Positions 1 to 11,133 of a stretch of 64,000 bases of DNA are shown here, in pieces. Below the pieces are notes generated by a model, which was not told the origin of the DNA, ran no database searches, and worked only from the letters and a program-made list of their open reading frames with translations. The position numbers and the translations under genes were made by a program. Positions within the stretch are counted from its first letter, which is position 1. Every line of letters starts with the position of its first letter. Origin of the DNA: Prinsepia uniflora (lineage: Eukaryota > Streptophyta > Magnoliopsida > Rosales > Rosaceae); assembly GCA_032719365.1 (NCBI GenBank), contig CM064868.1, positions 69,661,538-69,725,537 on the forward strand, in the 5' to 3' direction.

Positions 1-756
1 GATCTCGTGTAATCTAACTAAATCTTTAACTCAAGCACTAGTTATGATGGACAACAACATTAGCATAAGCTAGTGCCCCGAGCATCATCTGTATGGGAAA
101 ACACAATACCACAACAATGGGCACTATCCATGGATTAAATCACACAATCAAGACATTATCAAATCGGGATTCAACCTAAGTACCATAACATAATCATATC
201 CAAAGCCATGCAAAACTTATTTAACACTAATACTTGGCTTAACACTAAGATGTAACCAAAACCCGGGCCTACAATAATAACTTGAGTTCCTTTCAAACTC
301 TTATTCAATTATGACTTCTTTCAAATCCCAATCCAATATCTTCACTCACGTCCGAGTCCTAATTTGATAATCATAGTCCATACTACCATCGATATGCTTA
401 ATCATAAAAAAGAAACATCACTATACGCGTCGGATTTGACAAAAGGCCTTTCATCATTTTAAAACTTAAACACTGACTCTAGCAGGAAAAATTATTCATG
501 TTTCACATCTAGGTCTAACTTACCTACAAATACTATGGTTTTTGCCTTTGTTCTCACTTACTATCCAAACCCACACCACGTTTCGCATATCGGAGCGTAA
601 CATTCACTATTAAAACTAATAATCCAAATCCATTTCCAGTCCTATAAATATCCTGGGTTCATATCCTTGTCTCATTACCAAGACGTGCACGGGGTTCATG
701 TCTCAGAAGCACGACATTAGCAAGAATAACTTAGAAACCTTGCTCTGATACCAAGT
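1..756 (-). mobile_element. Decayed 5' internal region of a Tekay-type Gypsy element
   Basis: Read on the minus strand, this lies just downstream of a primer-binding site and an LTR, so it should be leader and start of gag. About 670-714 (minus) resembles the gag start at 59686 in the same window: both contain a CTGAGAC...GAGCC/GAACC...GTGCAC...GGTRATGAGA pattern. No open frame survives. The rest of the element lies left of the window. Assignment to Tekay/Del rests on the Met-tRNA primer site and the gag-start resemblance, not on a polymerase sequence. Confidence 0.6.
743..754 (-). promoter_or_regulatory. Primer-binding site (initiator Met tRNA type)
   Basis: On the minus strand this reads TGGTATCAGAGC, the standard plant LTR-retrotransposon primer site complementary to the 3' end of initiator methionine tRNA. 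It sits two bases from the LTR that begins at 757, which fixes that LTR as a 5' LTR on the minus strand. Confidence 0.85.
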
Positions 757-887
757 TGACAGGACCCGCTCCTAAATTACCTTGGGACCCGCGCCCGGTT
801 CTGCTCTCGTCTATCGAGTGACCCAAAATAACCCTAGCCACTTTTGACCTATACTGAACCCATTCGATCTCTAATTTTGATATACCG
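757..887 (-). mobile_element. Shrunken 5' LTR, left part (LTR 3' end)
   Basis: It begins TGACAGGACCC, the reverse complement of the LTR 3' terminus seen throughout the window, and keeps a degenerate form of the GACGGGAGCAG box. The other part of the same LTR is 15713-15874; the TACCG at 883-887 is repeated at 15708-15712 because a solo LTR inserted there. Together only about 293 bp of LTR remain, against 2.4-3.1 kb in its relatives, so about 2 kb of the middle has been lost. Confidence 0.75.
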
Positions 888-1657
888 TGTAACGACCCAT
901 CCCTAATTTTAGGGATTAATTATGGATTAGTGAGGCTAAATGAGGATTAGCCGAGGATTATCGGACATTCAGGACGAAATTACAATTTTGCCCTTAAACG
1001 AGGGCAAAAAATTAACTTTTGACCCGGGAGGTCTAATGCCCGAGGGCCAAGAACCGTTAAGTAGATCGGGTCGATACGAGTTCATAGACAGGTGGCACGT
1101 CAAAATCGGACGTTCAACGGGAAAATTACGGTTCACGGAAGTTTTGAGGTACTATTCATGATAGCACGTGTTACGAGGCAAGGATGGACTTTTGTTCTGA
1201 GTGGGGCCCAGATATTTTGAATAAGTCCAATGGATGAGTGTCACTCATCCATTTCCCATTCCCTTACAGACATGCACCAACCCCCTCCCTCCTCATTTGT
1301 TCCATTCTCCCTAACCTGAAACCCGAACACCATAACCCACACTCACCACCCCCCCAGACCTCATCTAATGAAAGTGGCTCGTGAATGAAGAAGAGAGGGT
1401 GAGGTGAGGCGATGATGGTGGTTTTGATAGCGAGGACCGACGTGACGGTGGCCGGGAGACCGCGAAGGTAAGTTTCTACGTTCAAAAATTGAATATGGGT
1501 TTTTTGGAGGTCTTATGAGTTGGTTGGGATCAAGAGCATGGCTGGAGGTGGCCGGAAACACATGGACAGGGAGGAGTAACCTTGGCCATGTGTTCTTCAA
1601 TCCAAAGGTAGCATCTTTGATCGATTTTTATGTTTTTGAGGACATAGAATGATAGGA
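888..1657 (+). mobile_element. Solo Gypsy LTR, first part (U3)
   Basis: It begins TGTAACGACCC, the LTR 5' terminus. The other part is 14109-15707. Flanking TACCG (883-887 and 15708-15712) is a perfect 5-bp target-site duplication with no internal region, so this is a solo LTR of about 2.37 kb left by LTR-LTR recombination. A GACAGGTGGCAC box lies at 1087-1098. The TAGGA at 1653-1657 is the target duplication of the element nested inside it. Confidence 0.85.
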
Positions 1658-4569
1658 TGTTAGGACCCACCCCAATATCCTGAGATTAAGGGCTAAGTCC
1701 TGCTCCCGTCTAACTTACGTATGACACGAAGGCTAAATCGATGTTCGACCTCCATGTGACACGTAAGTCGGACAAGGGATTCTCGATCCGACCGTCCAAC
1801 AGCATCCGGACTTCCCAGAGTGCGCAGAATTTATTCTGGATCGTATATGTGATGTCTCCTTCTCTCTCGACCAACATCCCGCACCGTAACAACCTGGAGG
1901 GTATTAAAAACATAAAAATACTGTGAGTGGACAAAAATAAAATATAAGTTCAAAAATAGTTATCAGAAAACACAATTACATTTATACCCTCCACACAAAA
2001 ACCAATGCATGCATATAAAGTACATGTTCTAAAACCATTTCATAATCGAAACCATCAATGACAACCAGAATCATTTCTTTCTTCAAATTCACAATTCAAA
2101 TCCAGGGCCTCAACCCAAAATCACAAATCAATCTCAAAGTATGGGAACTCAGCCCCAAAACTCAACAAATCCAAGTCATCCGGGCCACTGCCCAATACAT
2201 CTGAAAACCAGTGAAAAACCAGTGAAAAACATCAATCATGCAGTTTGCTGGATCTCAAGTGCGCCCGAGTCGTTAAACTCAAAACCATGCGCATAATTAG
2301 GCCTTCCCGGGATATCAACGAGTCTTTAAACTCAAAACATAATCAACAGGCCTCGGGGGGTATTATAATCGAGTCTTTAAACTCAAAACATATACCGAGT
2401 CTTTAAACTCAAACACATCAATCTATGACCCTTCCCCCGTCAATCAACCGAGTCTTTAAACTCAAAACCAGATCCAGCAGTTTTTCTTTTCTTTTTCTGG
2501 GTCTTTAAACCCAAAACCATTTTTCAATCAACAGTGAAAACCATAGAAAATCCTTATCCGAATTCGCAACAATGATTTCGTAAGCTAGCATCCGGAACCA
2601 TCATCCCGAACACAAATCCAGACTTTCCCTTTCAATTTTCAAAACCGAATCCAAAACATCATTTTCGAAATTCAGTTCCAAAACTGAAGTCTCCTTATCG
2701 AAATCACATACACAGGGCTCCAAGCCCGAAGTCACTTTTCTGAAATCCATTTCAAATAATTGAAATCAAATCATATTTCCAATCCCGAAATCTGATCATC
2801 AAAATCATGCTCAAATCATAATAGAAATCGAAAACTCGTAAAACGTGCAAATACGTAAATATCTCGAAAATCGTGCAAAACCGTAAACCATCAAGATCAT
2901 AAATCAAATCATAGAATTACGTATAGAAAACATATAAAATCATATATGCATGCATCATAAGTTAGAAAGCAAAGTCCACTCACATACCAGTTATGCTACC
3001 GCCTCGATACGCGTGCACTTACGTCGTTCCCGGCCAAACCACTATCACCGGCTTTCCCGAACCTGTCCAAATCCCATAATAAGTTCACTAACTACTTAAT
3101 AAAGCTTATACCAAAACCCTGTAATTTTCCCGAATTTTTAACTATTTTTAACCGAGGTCTAAAACCTTTGGACATCCCGAAACATATCGACACGATGTCC
3201 GATCATCTCGAAACTAGTGCCAAAATGTTCGTTACATTAAATACTTTAAAAGTCATGTTGGAAGATTCCCCAGACTACCCTTCATGCGCCCCCATGCCCG
3301 TCTGGAATCTCCTGTGCGTGAAACCCACACGCGTGAACAATGTCGTCGTTAACCTCTGGTCGACCCGGTTCACCTGCTTCGTCCCAACATGTATGATCGA
3401 TCTAGCTAATTAAAACAAGCAATTCTGGTTTATGATTTACCTTCCCGATTCAAAAACCAATTGTCCACCATCGACCGTCACTCCAGCACCATCCCAGCCT
3501 CCATTTCCCTTCGTTTTGAGCTTGTTCAGTCCTTTAAATCCTCCAGATCCTCATCCAATCAATAATTACAAGTAAAAACGTGTAAAACTGAAATTACCAT
3601 TTTCGATTTCAAAAATCAATTTTTAACGAATTTCTACTTACCGTCTCATTCAAGCTTGACCTTCAAGTTCAACGGGTTCAACTCGATCTTCCAAGAAACT
3701 TTCATCCTGAAACCCTGAGCTTTCGACCACAAATGAGAGTAAGAAAAATTTTGCTTCCTCACGGTGGCTCGTGTGCTCTGTTTTCACGGTGCTGTGGCCA
3801 CCGTCCACGGCGGCCCTCGTGGTACCACCACCGCAACCCCTCATCAATATCCCTTAACTCCCTTCTCAGATTTCAAAAAAAAAGACTGAAGATCAAGCAG
3901 TGATAGTATGGCTCTTACGGTTACTCTGTTTTCTGTACAACCCAAAACCCGTTTAAACCATATTAAAGGAGGCCACCAAATTCCACGACCTTCTAGTTAT
4001 GGGACAAGTGTCCTACATCTGCTAGGCAACCATCCCTAGGCAGCCACTTGTCCCAATCTAACTGGGCACACTTCTCAATGCACTAAATGACCAGAATACC
4101 CTTTTTAAGTAAAATTACCCTTTTAGCCCTCATTTTCCCTAACGTGTAACTTTGTTGTCCGAACTCCGATGATAGTGTGCCGCATGTCGTTGTACTCAAG
4201 GGATCGTGACCTACCTAACGGTCATCGAAAGGCGTGAAAAGTTCATGCCTTTCGAAAAGTCAACAAATTGCCCCTATTCAACAAAATTACCAAAGTACCC
4301 TCGAACTTCCGAACGTCATAACTTTGTCCTCGAATGTCGGAATCGGACGTGCCACCTGTCCACGGACTCGTGACGTCCCGAACTACGTGACGGTCATCGG
4401 TCAAAGTCCATTTGTCCTCCTGAATGAAAAGTCAACATTTCTGCCCATTCTAGGGGCAAAATCATCATTTTGCACCGTCCGTCCGAACGGTCCAACTAAT
4501 CACAGATTAACTTCACTAATCTGTTATTAACAACTAATCTAATATCGATTCCTAGGACGGGTCGTTACA
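1658..4569 (-). repeat. 3' LTR of the 1658-14103 element (2912 bp)
   Basis: It starts TGTTAGGACCC and ends GACGGGTCGTTACA (plus-strand reading). It pairs with 11134-14103 over its whole length, except for about 85 bp present only in the right copy near 12826-12910. It contains GTGAGTGGAC at 1923-1932 and GTCCACTCAC at 2974-2983, six GAGT/GGGT hairpin units (2267-2512), and two U3 boxes (4177-4188 and 4349-4360). Short open frames at 1741-1926 and 3650-3847 recur in the other LTR only because the DNA is repeated. Confidence 0.9.
2267..2512 (-). repeat. Hairpin array, GAGTCTTTAAACTC type
   Basis: Six units lie at 2267, 2320, 2371, 2397, 2450 and 2499. Each has a 4-bp stem around a CTTTAA loop (CGTTAA in the first). 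Five have stem GAGT/ACTC and the last has GGGT/ACCC, a paired change. The spacers carry phrases such as AGGCCT and GATATC. It lies inside the interval bounded by GTGAGTGGAC and its complement. Confidence 0.75.
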
Positions 4570-4590
4570 ATCTACACCCTTAAAGAATTT
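4570..4590 (-). promoter_or_regulatory. Polypurine tract
   Basis: On the minus strand, the sequence next to the 3' LTR reads GAAATTCTTTAAGGGTGTAGAT, written here only to show its purine-rich 3' part AAGGGTGTAGA. This is the expected plus-strand primer for reverse transcription and sets the element's direction. The same GAAATT..TTTAA.GG arrangement precedes the LTR at 18478. Confidence 0.65.
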
Positions 4591-7437
4591 CATCCCCGAA
4601 ATTCTGAATCTCGTATTTTCGTAACTGACTGGGGGAATCCAACTGATCTTACACCTGGTTCTCCTACCTGGTGTCCATTATTTGCCAATCCAAATTAGCC
4701 GGACAGTTCCCAAATTGTCACCCCAATTCGGTCAAGCGAACCATGTCCTACGTTTCAGTCCATCTGGCAAATCATCCCTTCCTCATCGGGGTCAACACAT
4801 TCCAACTCGTACTCAAGGTACTTTTAATGTCACCCTAGCTGACACTCACGATTCAACCAACACTGGGTATGCCCCCACACCATTGCTCAAACAATCCTCT
4901 CACCGGTGGTTCCCCTAACCATCAACACAGTCAACCTGTGGGAACACCATCCACGTCCCACACTAGCTGTCTGTAACTGGACCCTACCAATTTCTGTCCA
5001 TTGTGATCCCACGTCGTTGAATCACACATCTCAGCATCAGGGTCCCACCAGCCAATCGTGGCTTTGAGCATCCAGCTCATCAGCAATAATCAACAGATCA
5101 CTCTGGATCACCCGGATCTAGTCCACATCCTCCGTCAAAAATCCATCCTATCAGAACTACGCTGATCCTCCATCTATCCAAAACATACCTCGGCACTAAG
5201 CCGATCACCAACACTTTTACCCGAATATCACGCTGCACGTCCAAGTACAACGGAACATATCTCAAGTACATGCACCAATCACTATCAACTAGAACCACGG
5301 TGCATACCATCAAACATACGCAAAGACAACCCTACGATCTTTAAATAAAACAAAGATATTTTAGAATACTTCAAACACAGCTCGTAGAGTATATCCTCAT
5401 GTACTTCCAACGTCATCCTACGATACGTCCCCTAATTAACCATAACAACATCAACCGAGCTCTACTCTACCCAAAGTCTAATCGACATCATCAAAGTGTA
5501 CCTGTCACCCTCACAGTGAAAACTCCAAGGCACAAAAACATCCTCGTAACTATACTAATTACCACCAGGTTACAACCCAAATACGCTTCACTTTTACTGT
5601 CTGTCGGTCCAAGCCAACCACCAGGCTGCACTACAAATCTTTCAAGAAAGTCCAACTCGAGTCCCTTTCGAACCTTTCGGTCTCCTGGGTCCCCTGACCA
5701 ATATGAACTCCAAACTCATCTCCACTACAAATAGAAGGCAGATCCAGTATCCGATCTAAGTCCATTATCCCTACATACGCGAGATGGACCACACGCATAA
5801 GCTACAGACGATCCTCCTGCTCCACAACTACTCAAGTCTATCAGAAGCCAACCACTCCCGATCCACACACTCCTGAGTGGATCCTACTGACTAGGTTTCA
5901 GGCCACCGCATTGAATCTAATCGATCTTAACTACCACACGTCTAGATTGTGGGTTCTCTTCAATAACCTCATATCGATCAGTTATAGTCATTCCTTTTCC
6001 ATTTCCTTTCGTCATCCACCAAGAGAACTCTCAATGGTATACAACTAGGACATCACAAGTCATCCAGCCTTAAACCAACTTAGCACAATCGTATGGCACT
6101 CGCCACACAGGCCACTCCCGGCGTCACCAAGTACTCTTTCTATGCCCGAACACCTCCACAAGTGTCCACGATTAAGGGGGGTCACAAATCCTGACATCCC
6201 AATAGTGAGTCTCCCAACTCAACTCCAAAGTATCCACCACACAACCTATTCATCAACACGGAACCAAACACAGTATCTCATCGTCTCAAACTCAACATCT
6301 CCTAGTTTCGAGATTCCCAACCATGGAACTCAATCCGCAACACCAATACCACCATTAGACAAACCGTCCAACGTCAACTCTGCTATACTTAGGCGATCCT
6401 CAAATCCTACGGATCACAACCACGTGTCTGTAACCAACCAACTTACCGACCAACTCACCTGTAGGTTAACACCGTGTATGCACATCCAAAGGGATGTCAA
6501 TTATCACTCCTTTTGATGATTGCATCACAACCTTTCCGAGGTTTATCCCCGAGCACCACTATCATACTCGTACCCAACTCTTAGGATCACAATCAACGAT
6601 CTCTAACCTCAGCCTCCCGAGTCATGATCCTCGAGTTTGTCAACCACAAATCTTAGACAATTACTAAGCACAGGCCTTGACATTACCCAAATGCCAACCT
6701 CGGCATTTTCCGACATATGCCAACATATTAAGGGGAGCCCACTAACACCTACCTCACGAATGGTTTAACCTATCCATACAAACCTAGCCCGTTCCAACAC
6801 GAAGCATAGGTTCACCGCGCTTCTGCTGCGCCACTTTGATCAAACCAACGACATCCTAACCGTTCGTTCCGAAACATGACCTACCGATGGTCATCACATA
6901 TCCCCGCTCGGTTAGTGGTTCTTACCAAACACCGTCACCTCACAACTAGCCACAACCTCGACATGATGTGTCCATCCGACCAATTACAAGCATCCTAATT
7001 TGTGGCACATTATTCCGGTCTAGCACTCACAACTCACCAGTCCCGAGCCTCTGCTCCTACCGAGCCAAAACCCTTAATGTACGCTCAGGTCAGGGGAACT
7101 AACCTCCCTCATAGTCCAATACACTGAGAACCCAACACTGGACCCATCCAGAATCGTCCACTAACCAATCCTTACCTCGGCTGCACCTAGCAACACCCTC
7201 TCCAAGCCAGCCGTAAGTCGGCCTAACCACCACGACTATCGAAGTACAAATCCCGACTCACGGTATCCAGACTAAGCACTTCCTCTGGGTTCCTCTCTAA
7301 GGAATTCACAGTCCAAACCAATCATCCCACGGGGTTTTCCCAAATTATCCTTCTCATACGGGTTATCCAAACCCGCGACAGCCACTAATTCGCCATAACC
7401 TTACCGCTCGGGTCGTCACACCCGGCTTAGACTATCC
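4591..7437 (-). mobile_element. Internal region of the LARD-like element, 3' half
   Basis: About 2.8 kb with no recognisable domain on either strand. Frames longer than 60 codons occur (for example 6142-6516 plus and 5098-5313 minus), but none shows retroviral motifs and their composition follows the surrounding C- and A-rich DNA. It is continuous with 10492-11133 across the solo LTR at 7443-10486. Non-coding element interior is the simplest reading. Confidence 0.65.
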
Positions 7438-7442
7438 CTTAC

Positions 7443-10400
7443 TGTAACAACCCGTCCCAAGAGCCGGGATTAAGATAGTGATTAAGGTGTGATTAGTGAG
7501 GTTAATCCGTGGTTAGTTGGTCCCGATAGGTCCGTAAGTTTAGAATGACGATGTTGCCCCTAGTTTGGGCAAAATAGTTGACTTTTAGTTCGGGTGGTAA
7601 AATGGGGGTTGACCAGTGACCAGGACGTAGTTTAGGACGTCACGAATCTATAGGCAGGTGGCACGCCTGATTTCGACATCCGATGAGGGAATTGTGATGT
7701 TCGGAAGGTTGAGGGCATGACCGTAATTTGAGTAAATTAGGGGGAATAGTTGACTTTTTGAATAATCGAGTTTGGGTATGTTGACCTAGGGTGGTTAGAT
7801 AGATTTCGTTGTCCTGAGTTCGATGACAGGCGGCACGTATTCATCGGACTTACGAGGCGAGAGTTACGGGTCTAGGAAGTTTTGGTAAAACCGTAAAATG
7901 AGTAAAACAGGAGGGTATTTTGGTCTTTTTGGTTTCTAGGGATTTGTGCACAGAGGAAAGGAATGGACGGCTGGGATTGGGCCATGTGGAAGTGTGTGGA
8001 GTGGATTGTGACAGGTGGCATGTGTGTAGAGGATTCTGGTGGAATCCTATGCATTCACGGCCCAATTAATTGGGGTGCACCCGTGCTGTGCATTCTTGTT
8101 CTTCGATATACAGAGAGAAACAGAGGGAGGAAATTGAGAGAAGTTGAGGATTGATCGTGGTAATTGACGAGTTCTGGTGAGTGAGGGAGGAACGGGAGAC
8201 TGAAAGGGAGCTGGTGAGGCTGTTGAGAGGCACGGTGGTCGTGTGTGTGAGGGGGATGAGTCACGGGAATCTGGGAGGAAACAGAGAAGGTTGACGGCTT
8301 GTGGGGGGTGCTGTGGTCGTGTGCGAGTGTGTGCGACCTCAAAAGGAAGCTGAGGCAGCTCTGTGGACTCCACGGAACACGGCGGCGAGCACGGTTGTGG
8401 ACGGTTGCAGGTAAGTCCAAATCTTCGTGTTTGTGCCCTGTTTTCCCGTCGAGTTTTGAACTGCGAGTTGTGAGTCTAAGGGTGGAATCGAAGGTCATGG
8501 GTAGGTCTAGGGGACTCAGTGGAGGTCTGGGAGTCTAGTGGTTGTGTAGCCGTGACGGGGGGAGCACGGCGGAGGATGGCATGATGGAGGTGCTCTATGT
8601 CCTCTGTTTCGGCCGTGGGTTTCAAACGGCGAATCGTCGAGCTTAGGGCTGAGTCGACAGTCCAGGAGGGTTGGTTGAGGTTTGGTAGAGTCCTAGGAAG
8701 AGGTTGGTGTAGCCTCCGTGAAGGGGGAAGTCGTGGGTGGCCGGGAAGGAAAACAGGGGTTTTTGGGTCGTTTGGTTCGAGCTTTAGTCGACGGGCTAGG
8801 GACGGTGTCGAGGTCTGAGGAGTTGGGTAATGGATAGCTTGGAACTGGACGATGAGATTGGTGAAGAAAGGGAAGGAAATAGGGCAGGCACGGCGGTGAA
8901 CCGCTAACGCCGGTCTGAGTTGCAGGTGACTGTGGCGAACCGGGTTGGCTCGAGGTAGCTGATACACTGTAGCTGGCGCGTGAGGGCCACACGCAGCCAC
9001 TTTGGGCGGCGCGTGGGGGCGCGTGCGGCGGCGATGGGGAAAACGATCAACATGGATTTTGGTCTAGAAGTTATGGTGAGTTCAATGGAGTTGGTTTCGA
9101 GTCAATCGGAAGTCGTATGAGTGTAGTTCCGCGAGGGTGAATGTTTAGGGTCCCGGGTTCTTACGTTTAGGATTCGAGGAATTTTGAGGGAATTTAGGTG
9201 AACTTTCGTGAACGTGTTAGTAACGTACTTTGGTGATTGTGAACAGGATCGGGATTTCCCGAGGAAGCCGAGGAACGTGTTGGACGTTCGGGACGCGAGT
9301 AGGGCTCAGTACTGTGAGTGGACCCTTTCTCTAAACTCGAGCATGCATATCTGTTTTCTATAATTGTTTTATGATTTTGACTATGACTCTATGTTTATTA
9401 AATATGTTTTGGTTGGTTTTACATTGTTGCACGTTTTTCGAGAAACTACGGTATTTGACACGTTTTACGAGAAATGTCAATTTCTGAGGAAAATGCCATG
9501 GTTTTGGGATTTTTAAAGGATAACTAGTTTGATTGTTTACCAAGGGATTTTGCAACATGATTTGGTGATTAAATGATTTTCGGAAAGTGGATTCCGGATT
9601 TGGGTTCGGAATGACGGTTCTGGATGCCAGAAGGGTATCGGACCAGTGATTTCGGATTCGGGTTTGGATGTGGATTGGTAAATGGTTTTCAAAGGATTTT
9701 GGGATTGGATTTGCTGGATCTGGATATTGGGTTTAAAGACCCGGATATATGTGACGGGGGACCGGCCGGATTGGGTTTAAAGACCCGGATTGAGTTTAAA
9801 GACTCGGGAGTTTAAAGACTCGGATATATTGATTTTCCCCCGTAGGCCTTGAGTTTAAAGACTCGGATATGATTAAGGCCTGGATTGAGTTTAAAGACTC
9901 GGGAGTTTAAAGACTCGGATAGGTCCAGCAGGTTTGATCGGGAAAATGATGGTGTGATGTTATGATTTCTGATATGGTTTTATGATTCACATGCTGTGTT
10001 TTTTCTAACTGTTTTATAGTGTTTCTGTTTCTTATGATGCGGTTTATGGTAAATTGATTTATAGTTGTGTTCGTAATTATTGGTTATGCATGTGGTTTTC
10101 AAAACGGAGGGTTAAACTCGATTTTCGTGTAAAATGATTTTGAACTCTTGTACTGTTTGGTCCACTCACATCTTCTGTTTTAAATTGCCCTCCAGGTTGT
10201 GGAGATAGCGCGGGGTCTTGAAGTCGAGGCAGAGTCCGAGGCATAGAAGGGACGTGAGGGATCCCGGAATAGTTTTACAGACTTCCGAGTGCGTGTAATT
10301 TGTCAGTTTCTAGCTTCCTTGTGTTTTCGTACTATGCTTTGTAAACGATAACGTCGGAATATTTTGTTTAATTACTCCTGCGTCTGACTGGATTTGAGTG

Positions 10401-10486
10401 AGTTTTACTTAGGTGTTGTGTCGGGGAGTCAGACGGGAGCGGGATTGACCTCGGGTTTCGGGGTGAAACCGGGGTGGGTCCTGACA
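7443..10486 (+). mobile_element. Solo Gypsy LTR (3044 bp)
   Basis: It begins TGTAACAACCCGTCCC and ends GGGGTGGGTCCTGACA, with perfect CTTAC duplications at 7438-7442 and 10487-10491 and no internal region. The U3 region holds two boxes, GGCAGGTGGCAC (7653-7664) and GACAGGCGGCAC (7825-7836), 172 bp apart. A candidate intron follows: GTGAGTGGAC (9314-9323), a seven-unit hairpin array (9729-9916), GTCCACTCAC (10160-10169) and CCCTCCAG|G ending at 10195. A GTCAGACGGGAGC box lies near the 3' end. Open frames on either strand at 8047-9000 are overlapping and have no homology I can see; they follow the GC-rich sequence. Confidence 0.93.
9729..9916 (+). repeat. Hairpin array, GAGTTTAAAGACTC type, in the LTR sense strand
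   Basis: Seven units lie at 9729, 9773, 9792, 9808, 9851, 9887 and 9903. The first two have stem GGGT/ACCC and the other five GAGT/ACTC, all around a TTAAAG loop. The stem change is paired and the loop does not change. Copies in opposite-strand LTRs appear as GAGTCTTTAAACTC. Confidence 0.75.
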
Positions 10487-10491
10487 CTTAC

Positions 10492-11133
10492 CGTAAAGTG
10501 TACACACCAATTTCCACCAGTGACCCATACTAGGAGGGAAAATCCCTCAATTCCTTAAAGTGGTTTCCTAAACCCTGTCACTCGAGGCATCCGGTTACTC
10601 GTAGCCATACAAGTCCAAGCTCAAACAATCTGACCAAATGGTCACAAGTCCATACTTTCGTCATCTAATCTCCATCCGGTCCAACAGACCACCATCAACC
10701 GGCCTCCTCGGCCCACGTATACCATCAGCTCAATAGACTACTATCGGCCCCACAAGCCGACCAGTCTACTCAAACGTAGCTCACTGGCTACCATCCAGGT
10801 TAACCGCTGGCATACCTTCGTCCCTATGGTCCGACCAAAAATCGAGCATATCCAGCATCTACCACGCTATCCTTTTCGGTTCAAAGCCGGCAAGTAACAC
10901 ATCCAATCGCGTATCAGGAAACGCATCACCTAGTTGCTCGTACTTTTTCCACTGACTAAGCCACTAGCTATCGTAAAACTACTCATTATCACTCGCGTAT
11001 CCAGGTTAATGAAGGGCTGTTCCGTTTAGAGACATTACATCCACAGTAGCATCACATCACGTTAATCGACAAACCATCAGCTCTGGAAGCCAAACATCCC
11101 GCAGAGCGCGTAAAACCTGCTCTGATACCAAAT
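10492..11133 (-). mobile_element. Internal region of the LARD-like element, 5' part with primer-binding site
   Basis: The primer-binding site is at 11119-11130 (TGGTATCAGAGC on the minus strand). A weak resemblance to a Tekay gag start follows (ATGTCTC..AAACG near 11030, minus). No open frame of note is present in the remaining 600 bp. The left end is the CTTAC duplication created by the solo LTR. Confidence 0.7.

Noticed and set aside
1741..1926. Conserved 61-codon frame also found at 11218-11403
   Set aside because: The two are the same place in the two LTRs of one element; conservation reflects DNA repetition. Differences are not biased to third codon positions and there is no domain.
3650..3847. 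65-codon minus frame repeated at 13184-13381
   Set aside because: Again paired LTR positions; no start context or homology, and the frame is not kept in other LTR subfamilies.
8047..9000. Several overlapping open frames of 70-174 codons on both strands
   Set aside because: They lie within one solo LTR in a GC-rich part. Overlap on opposite strands and Pro/Arg/Ser-rich composition point to chance.
9314..10169. Group II intron reading of the complementary boxes
   Set aside because: No domain V or VI hairpin or boundary motif of group II introns is visible, and nuclear plant LTRs do not carry such introns; a spliceosomal reading fits better.
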